Positions 34,767 through 41,216 of a DNA stretch of 64,000 nucleotides are shown here, piece after piece; position 1 is the stretch's first letter; each line of letters opens with the position of its first letter. The notes below the pieces were generated by a model. That model was given only the letters and a program-made list of their open reading frames with translations. It did no database searches and was not told where the DNA came from. The DNA is from Sphingopyxis sp. (GTDB lineage: Bacteria; Pseudomonadota; Alphaproteobacteria; Sphingomonadales; Sphingomonadaceae). The stretch is from the NCBI GenBank assembly GCA_002733865.1, contig NVXM01000033.1:1-64000 (forward strand). The letters are read 5' to 3'. The translations under genes were made by a program, and so were the position numbers.

Positions 34767-36296
34767 TCATTCTGCGGCTTCTAGCGCCGCCTCGCTGTCC
34801 CCCGCGCCGTGCTGCGAATTCGGTCCGTAAAACTGCATCACTCCGTCATCGACCGGATCGTTCAGCAGGATATTCTTGTCGTACAGATAGTCCTGGTTGA
34901 GCTTCCACGGCATCTCCGTGCTGTTGCGCGGCAATTCGTGGAGCGAGCGCTGGAGATAGCCGGAGGAAAAGTCGAACAGCTCCTCCTGCTCCAGCTCCTT
35001 GCCGAGCGCCGGATTGGCGATCCGGGTCGACGTTGCGTCCATATGATTGATCACCCGGCAGACATATTCCGAGACGATATCCGCCTTCAGCGTCCACGAC
35101 GCGTTGAGATAGCCGAACACGATCGCCAGATTGGGAATGTCGGAGAACATGCAGCCCTTGTAATAATAATGATCGGGCCAGCGCACCGGCTTGCCATCGA
35201 CCGAGAAAGCGACCTTGCCGGCCACCGCCAGCTTCAGCCCCGTCGCCGTGACAATCACGTCGGCCTCCAGCGTCTCGCCGGATTTCAGCCTGATCCCGTT
35301 CTCCGTCACCCTCTCGATATGACCGGTCTTCAGATCGGCCCGGCCCGCAGCGATCGCCTTGAACATGTCGCCATCCGGCACCAGGCACAGACGCTGCTCC
35401 CACGGCCCGTATGGCGGCGTATAATCTTCCTTCACATATTTCTCGCCGAGCTCTCTCTTCATCGGCTTTTCAAGCTTGTCGATAACCTTCTGCGGATTGT
35501 CGCGGGAGGTGCGGAAGGTGAGATCCTGCATCTTCACATTCTTCCAGCGAGTGAGGCTATAGGCCCATTTGTCGGGCAGAATCTTGCGCAGGATATTGGC
35601 GAGCCAGTCTTTCGACGGCCGCGCCGCATACCAGGTCGGGGTGCGCTGCAGCATCGTCACATGGCTGGCTTTCTCGGCCAGCACCGGCACGATCGTCACC
35701 GCAGTCGCGCCGCTGCCGATGATCACGACTTTCTTACCCGCATAATCAAAATCCTTGGGCCAGAATTGCGGATGCACGACATCGCCCTTGAAATCGCCAA
35801 TCCCCTCGATCTTCGCATCATAGGGATTGTCATAATCATAATAGCCAGCGCCCATATAGACGAAATTGGCGTGCAGAATGACGGTGCTGCCATCGGCCTT
35901 CTCCGCTGTCACCGTCCAGCGCGCTTCTTCGCTCGACCAGTTGGCGGACAGCACCTTGTGGCCAAAGTGGATATGCCGTTCCAGATCATGCTTCGCCTTG
36001 ATCCGGTGGAGATAGTTCATGATCGACGGACCGTCGGCGATCGATTTCTGCTCGGTCCACGGCTCGAAACTGAAGCCCAGAGTGTGCATGTCGCTGTCGC
36101 TGCGGATGCCGGGATATTGAAACAGGTTCCAGGTCCCGCCAATTTCCTCGCGCCGCTCGACGATGGCAAAGCTCTTGCCCGGACATTTGTCGCGCAGATG
36201 GACCGCCATGCCGATCCCCGAAATTCCCGCCCCGACGATCAGCACATCGACCGAGTCCGATGCCGTGGTTTCTGTTTGTGCGATTTGCGTAGCCAT
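34767..36296 (-). CDS. Flavin monooxygenase, type I Baeyer-Villiger family (2)
   Basis: The 509-residue paralogue of the gene at 32764. It has the FAD motif LIVGAGISGIGMAVHLRDK, the fingerprint FKGDVVHPQFWP and the NADPH motif VVIIGSGATAVTIVPVLA. Further shared stretches are YPGIRSDSDMHTLGFSFEPW and GPWEQRLCLVPDGDMFKAI. The pair probably arose by tandem duplication and then divergence. Upstream of the start are 437 bases rich in palindromic repeats, so its promoter must lie in or close to them. Start ATG 36296. Substrate unknown. Confidence 0.92.
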   Translation of the reverse strand: MATQIAQTETTASDSVDVLIVGAGISGIGMAVHLRDKCPGKSFAIVERREEIGGTWNLFQYPGIRSDSDMHTLGFSFEPWTEQKSIADGPSIMNYLHRIKAKHDLERHIHFGHKVLSANWSSEEARWTVTAEKADGSTVILHANFVYMGAGYYDYDNPYDAKIEGIGDFKGDVVHPQFWPKDFDYAGKKVVIIGSGATAVTIVPVLAEKASHVTMLQRTPTWYAARPSKDWLANILRKILPDKWAYSLTRWKNVKMQDLTFRTSRDNPQKVIDKLEKPMKRELGEKYVKEDYTPPYGPWEQRLCLVPDGDMFKAIAAGRADLKTGHIERVTENGIRLKSGETLEADVIVTATGLKLAVAGKVAFSVDGKPVRWPDHYYYKGCMFSDIPNLAIVFGYLNASWTLKADIVSEYVCRVINHMDATSTRIANPALGKELEQEELFDFSSGYLQRSLHELPRNSTEMPWKLNQDYLYDKNILLNDPVDDGVMQFYGPNSQHGAGDSEAALEAAE

Positions 36297-36377
36297 GCCG
36301 TCTCTCCCAGCTTTTGCCCGGTTATGCCATTACCGGAGGAAGGTTGCAATCAGGGATTTAACTGAGCGGTTAAGCAG

Positions 36378-36446
36378 CCTTCTCCCGGGCGAGAAAGGAT
36401 AGGAAGCCTTATCCGCAGGATTAGGCGCAGTTGGATGAGGGCGTTC
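36378..36446 (-). repeat. Intergenic palindromic repeat, family A, copy 2
   Basis: The hairpin end is CCTTCTCCC GGGC GAGAAAGG (imperfect arm), and the far end is GTTGGATGAGGGCGTTC, the reverse complement of the start of copy 1 at 7290. The middle is diverged. Confidence 0.75.
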
Positions 36447-36486
36447 CGAGGGTGGTTGCTCTGGAACGATAGTCCGGAGCGCCTTC

Positions 36487-36570
36487 CCTTCTCCCGTGCG
36501 GGAGAAGGATACGCAATCTTGCTGCCGGAGCGCAGCGCAGGCGGCTAGATGGAGTTGGATGAGGGCGTTC
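36487..36570 (-). repeat. Intergenic palindromic repeat, family A, copy 3
   Basis: CCTTCTCCC (36487-36495), loop GTGC, GGGAGAAGG (36500-36508) is a perfect 9-bp stem identical to that of copy 1 at 7337-7358. The far end is GGAGTTGGATGAGGGCGTTC (36551-36570). Confidence 0.8.
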
Positions 36571-36603
36571 TGATGGTCGGCTGCCGTGCCACTCAAGCGC
36601 AGT

Positions 36604-36675
36604 ACGCCCTCACCCAGCTCCGGCTAAATTCGCAAAGCTCATTAAGCCTGCACATCCCTCTGCCGCACGGGAAAG
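36604..36675 (+). repeat. Intergenic palindromic repeat, family A, copy 4
   Basis: Starts ACGCCCTCACCCAGCTCCGG and ends CCGCACGGGAAAGG, in the opposite orientation to copies 2 and 3. Its hairpin end is degraded. Confidence 0.65.
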
Positions 36676-36733
36676 GTTACTTAACACCCCCGCCAAAGCG
36701 TGATAGCGCCGCGCCATCGATACCCTTGTCCTC

Positions 36734-37102
36734 TTGATCGGCCTCGCCCTCGCCGCCACTGGCCTGACGCTGATGCTGCGCAGCGATCTGCCGTTCATTC
36801 GCGGCGAGACTCGCCGCGTCCCGGCCCAGATCATCCGCCACCAGCTCACCCGCCGCGGCGGCGCCACCCTGTATAATGCGATCCTGCTGGTCCCGGACGA
36901 GCGCGGCGGCTTTATCGAGGTCCGCGACCCCCTGACCACCCCCTTCCCGACCCCGGTCATCGGCGAGCGCCTCCCCGTCGTCCACCCCAAAGGCTACCCA
37001 GGGCTGGCGCGTGTGCCTTATCCGTGGTTTCGGGGCGGGATCTATGCGGGGCTGGCCTATGCGTTTGTGATGTGTGTGCTGGAAGTGACGGGATTGGGTT
37101 GA
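36734..37102 (+). CDS. Small membrane protein, DUF3592-like, with no ATG start
   Basis: A product of about 122 residues with an N-terminal helix (IGLALAATGLTLML), a soluble middle (RVPAQIIRHQLTRRGGATLY, EVRDPLTTPFPTPVIGERLP, VHPKGYPGLARVPYPWF) and a C-terminal helix (GIYAGLAYAFVMCVLEV). The middle resembles DUF3592 proteins, whose role is unknown. The reading frame upstream closes at a TAG at 36704 and holds no ATG or GTG: the choices are the TTG at 36734, or an ATC at 36716 (ATC GAT ACC), where a start codon may have mutated. An internal ATG (36776) would cut the first helix. Repeat copy 4 ends 31 bases before the stop-free frame starts. Confidence 0.6.
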   Translation: MIGLALAATGLTLMLRSDLPFIRGETRRVPAQIIRHQLTRRGGATLYNAILLVPDERGGFIEVRDPLTTPFPTPVIGERLPVVHPKGYPGLARVPYPWFRGGIYAGLAYAFVMCVLEVTGLG

Positions 37103-37191
37103 AGCTACGAAGCCGAAAAAAAGCGGTTTGATTGGCTATTGTCATACCAGCGCGCCCAATTATAGCAGGGTCGTTATTCGCAGGAGTTTCT

Positions 37192-37857
37192 ATGGCGCAA
37201 CGGAATCGCAGCTTCGCCGTGATTGGTCTCGGCCGTTTTGGCAGCAAGATCGCTCGGGAGCTTGTGGCTTATGGCAACCATGTGATTGGTATCGACGAGA
37301 ATGAACGACTCGTTAGCGCAATTGCCGACAGTCTCACCGAGGCGGTGATCGCTGACGCCCGTGATGAAAGCGCACTTCGCGAAGCAGGAATCGGCGGCTA
37401 TGATGCCGCAATTTTGGCGATTGGCGCTAATCTGGAGGCGAGCATCCTTTGCCTGATGAACCTGAAAAATATGGGCATCACTGATATCACGGTGAAGGCA
37501 TATAATTCGCAGCACCAGCGAATCATGCAAGCACTTGGCGCTACCGATATCGTGATCCCCGAAGAAGACGCTGGAGAGCATATCGCCCAGCGTTTGCACA
37601 ATTCGGCGATTCAGGATTTCATGGAAATCTGTGAAGGCAATTATGTCGCGCTGGTCCAGGCCAACCGTGGCTGCATGGGGAAGACGCTGCAGGACTTGAA
37701 TTTCGGTCAGAAGCTGGACGTACAGTGTCTCGGCATCATGCGTCACAACACATTCATCAATCCAGCTACGCATCAAGAAAAGATTCTCGCCGCTGGAGAC
37801 AAGCTGCTGGTTCAGGGAAGTCGCGCGGCGATCAGAAATTTTGCAGATGCGCGTTAG
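37192..37857 (+). CDS. ktrA: Potassium uptake regulatory subunit KtrA/TrkA (RCK domain)
   Basis: The 221-residue product consists of an RCK_N (TrkA-N) domain with the NAD/ATP-binding motif FAVIGLGRFGSKIARELVAYG and an RCK_C domain (about 140-218). These cytoplasmic octameric rings gate the KtrB channel in response to nucleotides. Conserved acidic residue at the end of the second strand is in GIDENERLVSAIAD. ATG 37192 is used because GGAG lies 6 bases upstream; the open frame reaches back to 37132. Pairs with the channel gene at 37898. Confidence 0.92.
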   Translation: MAQRNRSFAVIGLGRFGSKIARELVAYGNHVIGIDENERLVSAIADSLTEAVIADARDESALREAGIGGYDAAILAIGANLEASILCLMNLKNMGITDITVKAYNSQHQRIMQALGATDIVIPEEDAGEHIAQRLHNSAIQDFMEICEGNYVALVQANRGCMGKTLQDLNFGQKLDVQCLGIMRHNTFINPATHQEKILAAGDKLLVQGSRAAIRNFADAR

Positions 37858-37897
37858 TGTCGTCCTGTCCTGAGATCCCTCCTCCGGCGCTGACGCT

Positions 37898-39235
37898 GTG
37901 AATATTTCCTATTTCACCGGTCGCAACATCGGTTTGCCACCGCCCATCCTGCTCGCCTTGCTCTACGCATTGCTAGCGGGTGTTGGTGCAGCTTTGCTCA
38001 AGCTCCCGCTGGCTGCGACCATCGAGATCACTTGGATGGACGCTCTCTTCACTTCGGTTTCGGCAATCACCGTGACTGGTCTGGTAGTCGTCGACACGGG
38101 AAGCGACCTTACATTCTTTGGTCAAGCGGTGGTCGCAATGCTGATCCAGCTCGGTGGCCTCGGACTCATGACATTTGCGACTTTGGTACTTTCCACCCTG
38201 GGTTTACCGATCGGATTTGAGCATCGCGTTTTCCTGAAAGAAGATCTAGGCCAGACCTCGCTCAGTGAACTACTCTCTCTGGTCAAGATCGTTTTGCGCG
38301 TCGTATTGTTGTGCGAGGCGCTCGGTGTCGCGTTGATCAGCTTGGTCACGGTGCCGGAATTCGGCTGGACCACGGGCCTGTGGCAAGCGGTGTTCCACTC
38401 GATATCAGCGTTCAATAACGCCGGATTTGCATTGTTTCCAGACAGCCTGACTCGCTGGGCAACCAACCCGGTGATCAATCTGTCGGTACCGGCGCTATAT
38501 ATCATCGGCGGGCTCGGCTTTGGCGTATTGTGGGACATCTCCCGGCATAGGCGCTGGAATCCGCTCACCCTGCATTCCAAACTGATGCTGGTCGGAACCG
38601 CCGGCCTGCTGGCTTGGGCGTTCGTGGTGTTCGCGGCGCTTGAATGGAACAATCCTGGCACTTTGGGCGCGCTGAACAGCAACGGCGACAAACTTTGGGT
38701 CTCATGGTTTCAAGCCAGCACGCCGCGGACAGCAGGATTCAACACAACGGACATCGCGCAACTGCATGATTCCACCGTGCTACTGTTCATATCGCTGATG
38801 CTGATCGGTGGCGGCAGCACCTCCACCGCTGGCGGCATCAAGGTGACCACCTTCATCGTCCTGTTGCTCGCGACCTACGCATTTTTCCGCCGCCGCCCGC
38901 GCATGCGCGCTTTTGGCCGTAGCTTGGGGTTTGACGAAGCTTTGAAGGTGATGGCGCTGCTCACCGTGGCCGGAATGGTCATCCTGTCCGGAATGTTCGT
39001 GATCACAATCAGCCATGACGGCAATTTTCTCAACTTGCTTTTCGAAACGGTCAGCGCCTTTGGCACCGTCGGGCTGTCTCGCGGCTCAACGGGAGAACTC
39101 GACACGCTAGGCAGGCTGACGATCATCACGATCATGTTTCTTGGCCGTGTCGGGCCCCTGACCCTCGGTTTTTTCTTGGCGACGACCACACCGACGAAGA
39201 TCAAATACCCGGAGAGCAAGATCTATCTTGGCTGA
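37898..39235 (+). CDS. ktrB: Potassium uptake channel subunit KtrB/TrkH
   Basis: The 445-residue membrane protein is of the Trk/Ktr/HKT family, with four repeats of helix-pore-helix. The selectivity filter of each repeat has one Gly: FTSVSAITVTGLVVV, FHSISAFNNAGFALF, STPRTAGFNTTDIA and FETVSAFGTVGLSRG. A Gly/Ser-rich loop in the third repeat (GGGSTSTAGGIKVTTF) matches the intramembrane gate of KtrB. Start is a GTG at 37898. It lies 40 bases after ktrA and probably forms an operon with it. This is the sodium-linked potassium uptake route. Confidence 0.94.
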   Translation: MNISYFTGRNIGLPPPILLALLYALLAGVGAALLKLPLAATIEITWMDALFTSVSAITVTGLVVVDTGSDLTFFGQAVVAMLIQLGGLGLMTFATLVLSTLGLPIGFEHRVFLKEDLGQTSLSELLSLVKIVLRVVLLCEALGVALISLVTVPEFGWTTGLWQAVFHSISAFNNAGFALFPDSLTRWATNPVINLSVPALYIIGGLGFGVLWDISRHRRWNPLTLHSKLMLVGTAGLLAWAFVVFAALEWNNPGTLGALNSNGDKLWVSWFQASTPRTAGFNTTDIAQLHDSTVLLFISLMLIGGGSTSTAGGIKVTTFIVLLLATYAFFRRRPRMRAFGRSLGFDEALKVMALLTVAGMVILSGMFVITISHDGNFLNLLFETVSAFGTVGLSRGSTGELDTLGRLTIITIMFLGRVGPLTLGFFLATTTPTKIKYPESKIYLG

Positions 39236-39454
39236 ATACGTAGAATCGCTAATGGTTCTGGCATTCCCAATCAAAGAAACAGAAGTGCAAGGCCTCACCC
39301 AGTATGGTTGGGACGAGTTAGTTGTTCCAGAAGTTTGCAGCCCCCCTTTCCTACAATCAACCAAATAGGTTATATTATTTCCTTCTAACAAACCACACCC
39401 AACGCCGCAACATTGCGCCGCGCTCGGGATGGTTGCCGGAAAGGAGTATGACCA

Positions 39455-40810
39455 ATGACCTATCAGGATGAATTTGCGCGGCGAAATGCGCGGGCTGCGG
39501 CGGCGGGTGAAGGGGGCGACCCGGATAAGCCCCTCCTCTTCAGAAGTTTCAGGTCGAACAGTCCCCCGGACTGTTCTGAAACGGCCGGGGGCCGTTTCAC
39601 CTGGAACTGGGATGGGGGTGGTGGCGATGCGGATGCATCGCTCGCGTCAGCGAATGGGGACAGGCCCCACCCCAACCCCTCCCCTGAAGGGGAGGGGCTT
39701 CAGGATGCTGTTCATGGCGAAGAGCAAACCCGTCATCCTGAACTCGTTTCAGGACCCCGGGCGGACAAGCCGGAAGATGGTGGGAAGAGGGACGGGATTG
39801 AGAGTGGCGAACACGCTCCCGACACCCCCGATCGTCTCGAGCGCAGTCGAGAGACCGGTGATGGCGCAGAGGTGTCTCGGCCTTGGCCTGTCCTGAGCGA
39901 CTGCCCAAGCAGGCAGTCGAAGGGCTCGACACGAACGGATAGGGAGACACAACCACCCTCGTGCTCCGCGCTCGACGCGGAGCCCTGTGCTCAAAACACC
40001 AACGCCCCGGCAGACGCGCAGAGCTCCGCGTCGAGCGCGGAGCACAGCCCCTCCTCCTCCCGCGCCCCGCGCCACGATGGCTGGCTCCCCGAAACCCGCG
40101 TCAAATTTCTCGAAGCCCTCGCCCGCACCGGCAATGTCGGGGCCTCGGCCTATTATGTCCAGCTCAGCCGCCAGTCGGCCTATGACCTGCGCCGCCGCGA
40201 CCCGGATTTTGCGCGGGCGTGGCGAGCGGCGCTGGTGCTGGCGCGCGATGTGGCGGAGGATGCGCTGCAGGAGCGAGCGATCGAGGGCATTGAGGAGCCG
40301 GTCTTCTATCACGGCGAGTGCGTGGCGACGCGGCGGCGCTATGACAGCCGGCTGCTGCTGGCGCATCTGGCACGGCTCGATCGTGTAGCCGAGGAGATTC
40401 CGGCGCAGCGCGGCGCCGCCCGCTTTGGCGATATGCTCGATGCGATTGCCAAGGGCGAAGACACCGCGCCGCTGATCGCCACCCCGACCGACGAAGAACT
40501 GGCCGCAGCCGCGGCCCACGCCGAAGCCCTGCAGCCGCTGGAGGAGGACGAGGGCGACGAATTTTACGCGGTCATCTTCCCCGACCAGGACGGCCCGCCG
40601 GACTATTACAGGATGACCCCCGAAGAAGCCGCCGAAATGGAACGCGACGTCCCCGGCCTCACCGCCATCCCCACCGGCACCCGCAACGACAGGGTCGTCT
40701 CCGCCCTGCACTTCGAAGAACTCGCCCGCGCCGAGCTGGCGGAAAAAGCCGCCGAGGATGACCCCTGGCTGGAGGAAGCAGACGATGCGGGAGGGGAATT
40801 TGGCAATTAA
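39455..40810 (+). CDS. HTH-like protein whose N-terminal half is built from inserted palindromic repeats
   Basis: Open frame of 451 codons. Start ATG has AAGGAG 8 bases upstream. The C-terminal part (from residue 206, RHDGWLPETRVKFLEALART, then GASAYYVQLSRQSAYDLRRR and FARAWRAALVLARDVAEDAL) resembles small-terminase-like helix-turn-helix proteins common in sphingomonads. It ends in an acidic tail. Residues about 34-197 correspond to repeat DNA: two adjacent hairpins (residues 34-49), a C/G-rich hairpin (74-81, peptide PHPNPSPEGEG), a dispersed repeat giving RHPELVSGPR (93-102), two more stem-loops (127-133 and 144-162), and an 85-bp doublet (169-197). No stop arises in over 490 bases of repeats. 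I cannot tell whether this protein is made in full; a shorter start (GTG near 39872) lacks a ribosome binding site. Confidence 0.6.
   Translation: MTYQDEFARRNARAAAAGEGGDPDKPLLFRSFRSNSPPDCSETAGGRFTWNWDGGGGDADASLASANGDRPHPNPSPEGEGLQDAVHGEEQTRHPELVSGPRADKPEDGGKRDGIESGEHAPDTPDRLERSRETGDGAEVSRPWPVLSDCPSRQSKGSTRTDRETQPPSCSALDAEPCAQNTNAPADAQSSASSAEHSPSSSRAPRHDGWLPETRVKFLEALARTGNVGASAYYVQLSRQSAYDLRRRDPDFARAWRAALVLARDVAEDALQERAIEGIEEPVFYHGECVATRRRYDSRLLLAHLARLDRVAEEIPAQRGAARFGDMLDAIAKGEDTAPLIATPTDEELAAAAAHAEALQPLEEDEGDEFYAVIFPDQDGPPDYYRMTPEEAAEMERDVPGLTAIPTGTRNDRVVSALHFEELARAELAEKAAEDDPWLEEADDAGGEFGN
39556..39599. repeat. Two adjacent perfect hairpins inside the 39455 gene
   Basis: GAACAGTCC CCC GGACTGTTC (39556-39576) is directly followed by TGAAACGGCC GGG GGCCGTTTCA (39577-39599). 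Both stems are perfect (9 and 10 bp) with 3-base loops. They translate in frame. Confidence 0.8.
39676..39697. repeat. Perfect 9-bp hairpin (CCCCTCCCC) inside the 39455 gene
   Basis: CCCCTCCCC, loop TGAA, GGGGAGGGG. It is related to the stem at 41180-41207, which has the core GCCCCTCC and the same trailing GGGGCTTCAG. Confidence 0.75.
39731..39759 (+). repeat. Dispersed repeat B, copy 1 (in frame, encodes RHPELVSGPR)
   Basis: Contains CGTCATCCTGAACTCGTTTC and AGGACCCCG. Further copies are at 40858-40886 and 41090-41118, and a shorter inverted copy lies at 40921-40948. Core stem CCTGAA/TTCAGG. Confidence 0.85.
39835..39918. repeat. Two stem-loops of dispersed sphingomonad-type repeats inside the 39455 gene
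   Basis: TCTCGA GCGCAG TCGAGA (39835-39852) and, after CCTGTCCTGAGC, GACTGCC CAAGCA GGCAGTC (39899-39918). The second is followed by GAAGGGCTCGACACGAACGG, wording typical of short repeats scattered through sphingomonad genomes. Both lie in the coding frame. Confidence 0.7.
39961..40045 (+). repeat. REPIN-like double-hairpin element C, copy 1 (85 bp, in frame)
   Basis: The first 23 bases (39961-39983, starting GTGCTCCGCGCTCGACGCGG) are the exact reverse complement of the last 23 (40023-40045). Each end also folds on itself (GCTCCGCG/CGCGGAGC). The 39 bases between are not symmetric. It codes for residues 169-197 of the host gene. A sister copy is at 40960-41042. Confidence 0.85.
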
Positions 40811-40857
40811 CCCTGTAAAGTTTGTCAAGAATGGGTGCGGGCAAACCACCCACCCCT

Positions 40858-40886
40858 CGTCATCCTGAACTCGTTTCAGGACCCCG
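40858..40886 (+). repeat. Dispersed repeat B, copy 2
   Basis: Same 29 bases as copy 1 at 39731, again followed by a GGCCAAGCCGGAAGATTG-like extension (copy 1 has GGACAAGCCGGAAGATGG). Confidence 0.85.
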
Positions 40887-40920
40887 CACGGCCAAGCCGG
40901 AAGATTGGGGGAAGACAAAC

Positions 40921-40948
40921 GGGATCCTGAAACAAGTTCAGGATGACG
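40921..40948 (-). repeat. Dispersed repeat B, inverted copy, followed by short GAT/GAC tandem
   Basis: ATCCTGAAACAAGTTCAGGAT has the same stem as repeat B in reverse orientation. It runs into a GATGAC tandem (40943-40960), three units long. Confidence 0.7.
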
Positions 40949-40959
40949 ATGACGATGAC

Positions 40960-41042
40960 GTGCTCCGCGCCCGACGCGGAGCCCTGCGCCCAAAGCACCA
41001 TGGTGAATGGCCGCACAGAGCTCCGGATCAAGTCCGGAGCAC
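40960..41042 (+). repeat. REPIN-like double-hairpin element C, copy 2 (83 bp)
   Basis: Left end 40960-40982 (GTGCTCCGCGCCCGACGCGG...) differs from copy 1 at one base. The right end 41020-41042 (GCTCCGGATCAAGTCCGGAG...) is also a hairpin but diverged from the left end. The first part of the inner region (CCTGCGCCCAAAGCACC) still matches copy 1 (CCTGTGCTCAAAACACC). Confidence 0.8.
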
Positions 41043-41089
41043 AGAGCGTGAGGACGGGATATGAAGAGCGAGGAAAATATACAAAGAAT

Positions 41090-41118
41090 CGTCATCCTGA
41101 ACTCGTTTCAGGACCTCG
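41090..41118 (+). repeat. Dispersed repeat B, copy 3
   Basis: Matches copy 1 except for one base near its end (GACCTCG for GACCCCG). Followed by GGCGGCAAACACCGC. Confidence 0.85.
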
Positions 41119-41179
41119 GGCGGCAAACACCGCAGCAGCGGGTAAAGAGCGACGGGCTCGGGACGAAAGGAAGGCTAAT

Positions 41180-41207
41180 AAGCCCCTCCTTTGAAAAGGA
41201 GGGGCTT
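41180..41207. repeat. 13-bp stem-loop just past the rimO stop
   Basis: AAGCCCCTCCTTT pairs with AAAGGAGGGGCTT around two bases. It lies 10 bases past the rimO stop, so it may act as a 3' end signal for rimO, but there is no long T-run and it resembles the repeat hairpin at 39676. Confidence 0.65.
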
Positions 41208-41216
41208 CAGGTAATG

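Larger units (their letters stand above)
36297..36733. other. 437-base spacer filled by three copies of repeat family A
   Basis: Apart from about 80 bases next to the monooxygenase start, the spacer is made of three related palindromic elements (listed separately) and short linkers. Long frames on both strands here are products of the repeats, not genes. Confidence 0.75.
40811..41216. other. 406-base spacer made of repeats between two convergent genes
   Basis: Holds two copies of repeat B, an inverted partial copy of B, a second double-hairpin element C and a C/G-rich stem. I see no gene here. Reading frames on the plus strand (for example from 41061) come from the antisense of rimO. Confidence 0.75.

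Noticed and set aside
39749-41095. 448-codon open frame on the minus strand across the repeat zone
   Set aside because: Also made of repeat DNA plus the antisense of the HTH domain. It has repeated RHPELVSG-type peptides and no ribosome binding site. The plus-strand frame has a good start and a recognisable domain.
39455-41216. Repeat zone as a CRISPR array
   Set aside because: Repeats belong to different families, have unequal spacing and palindromic cores, and no cas genes are near.
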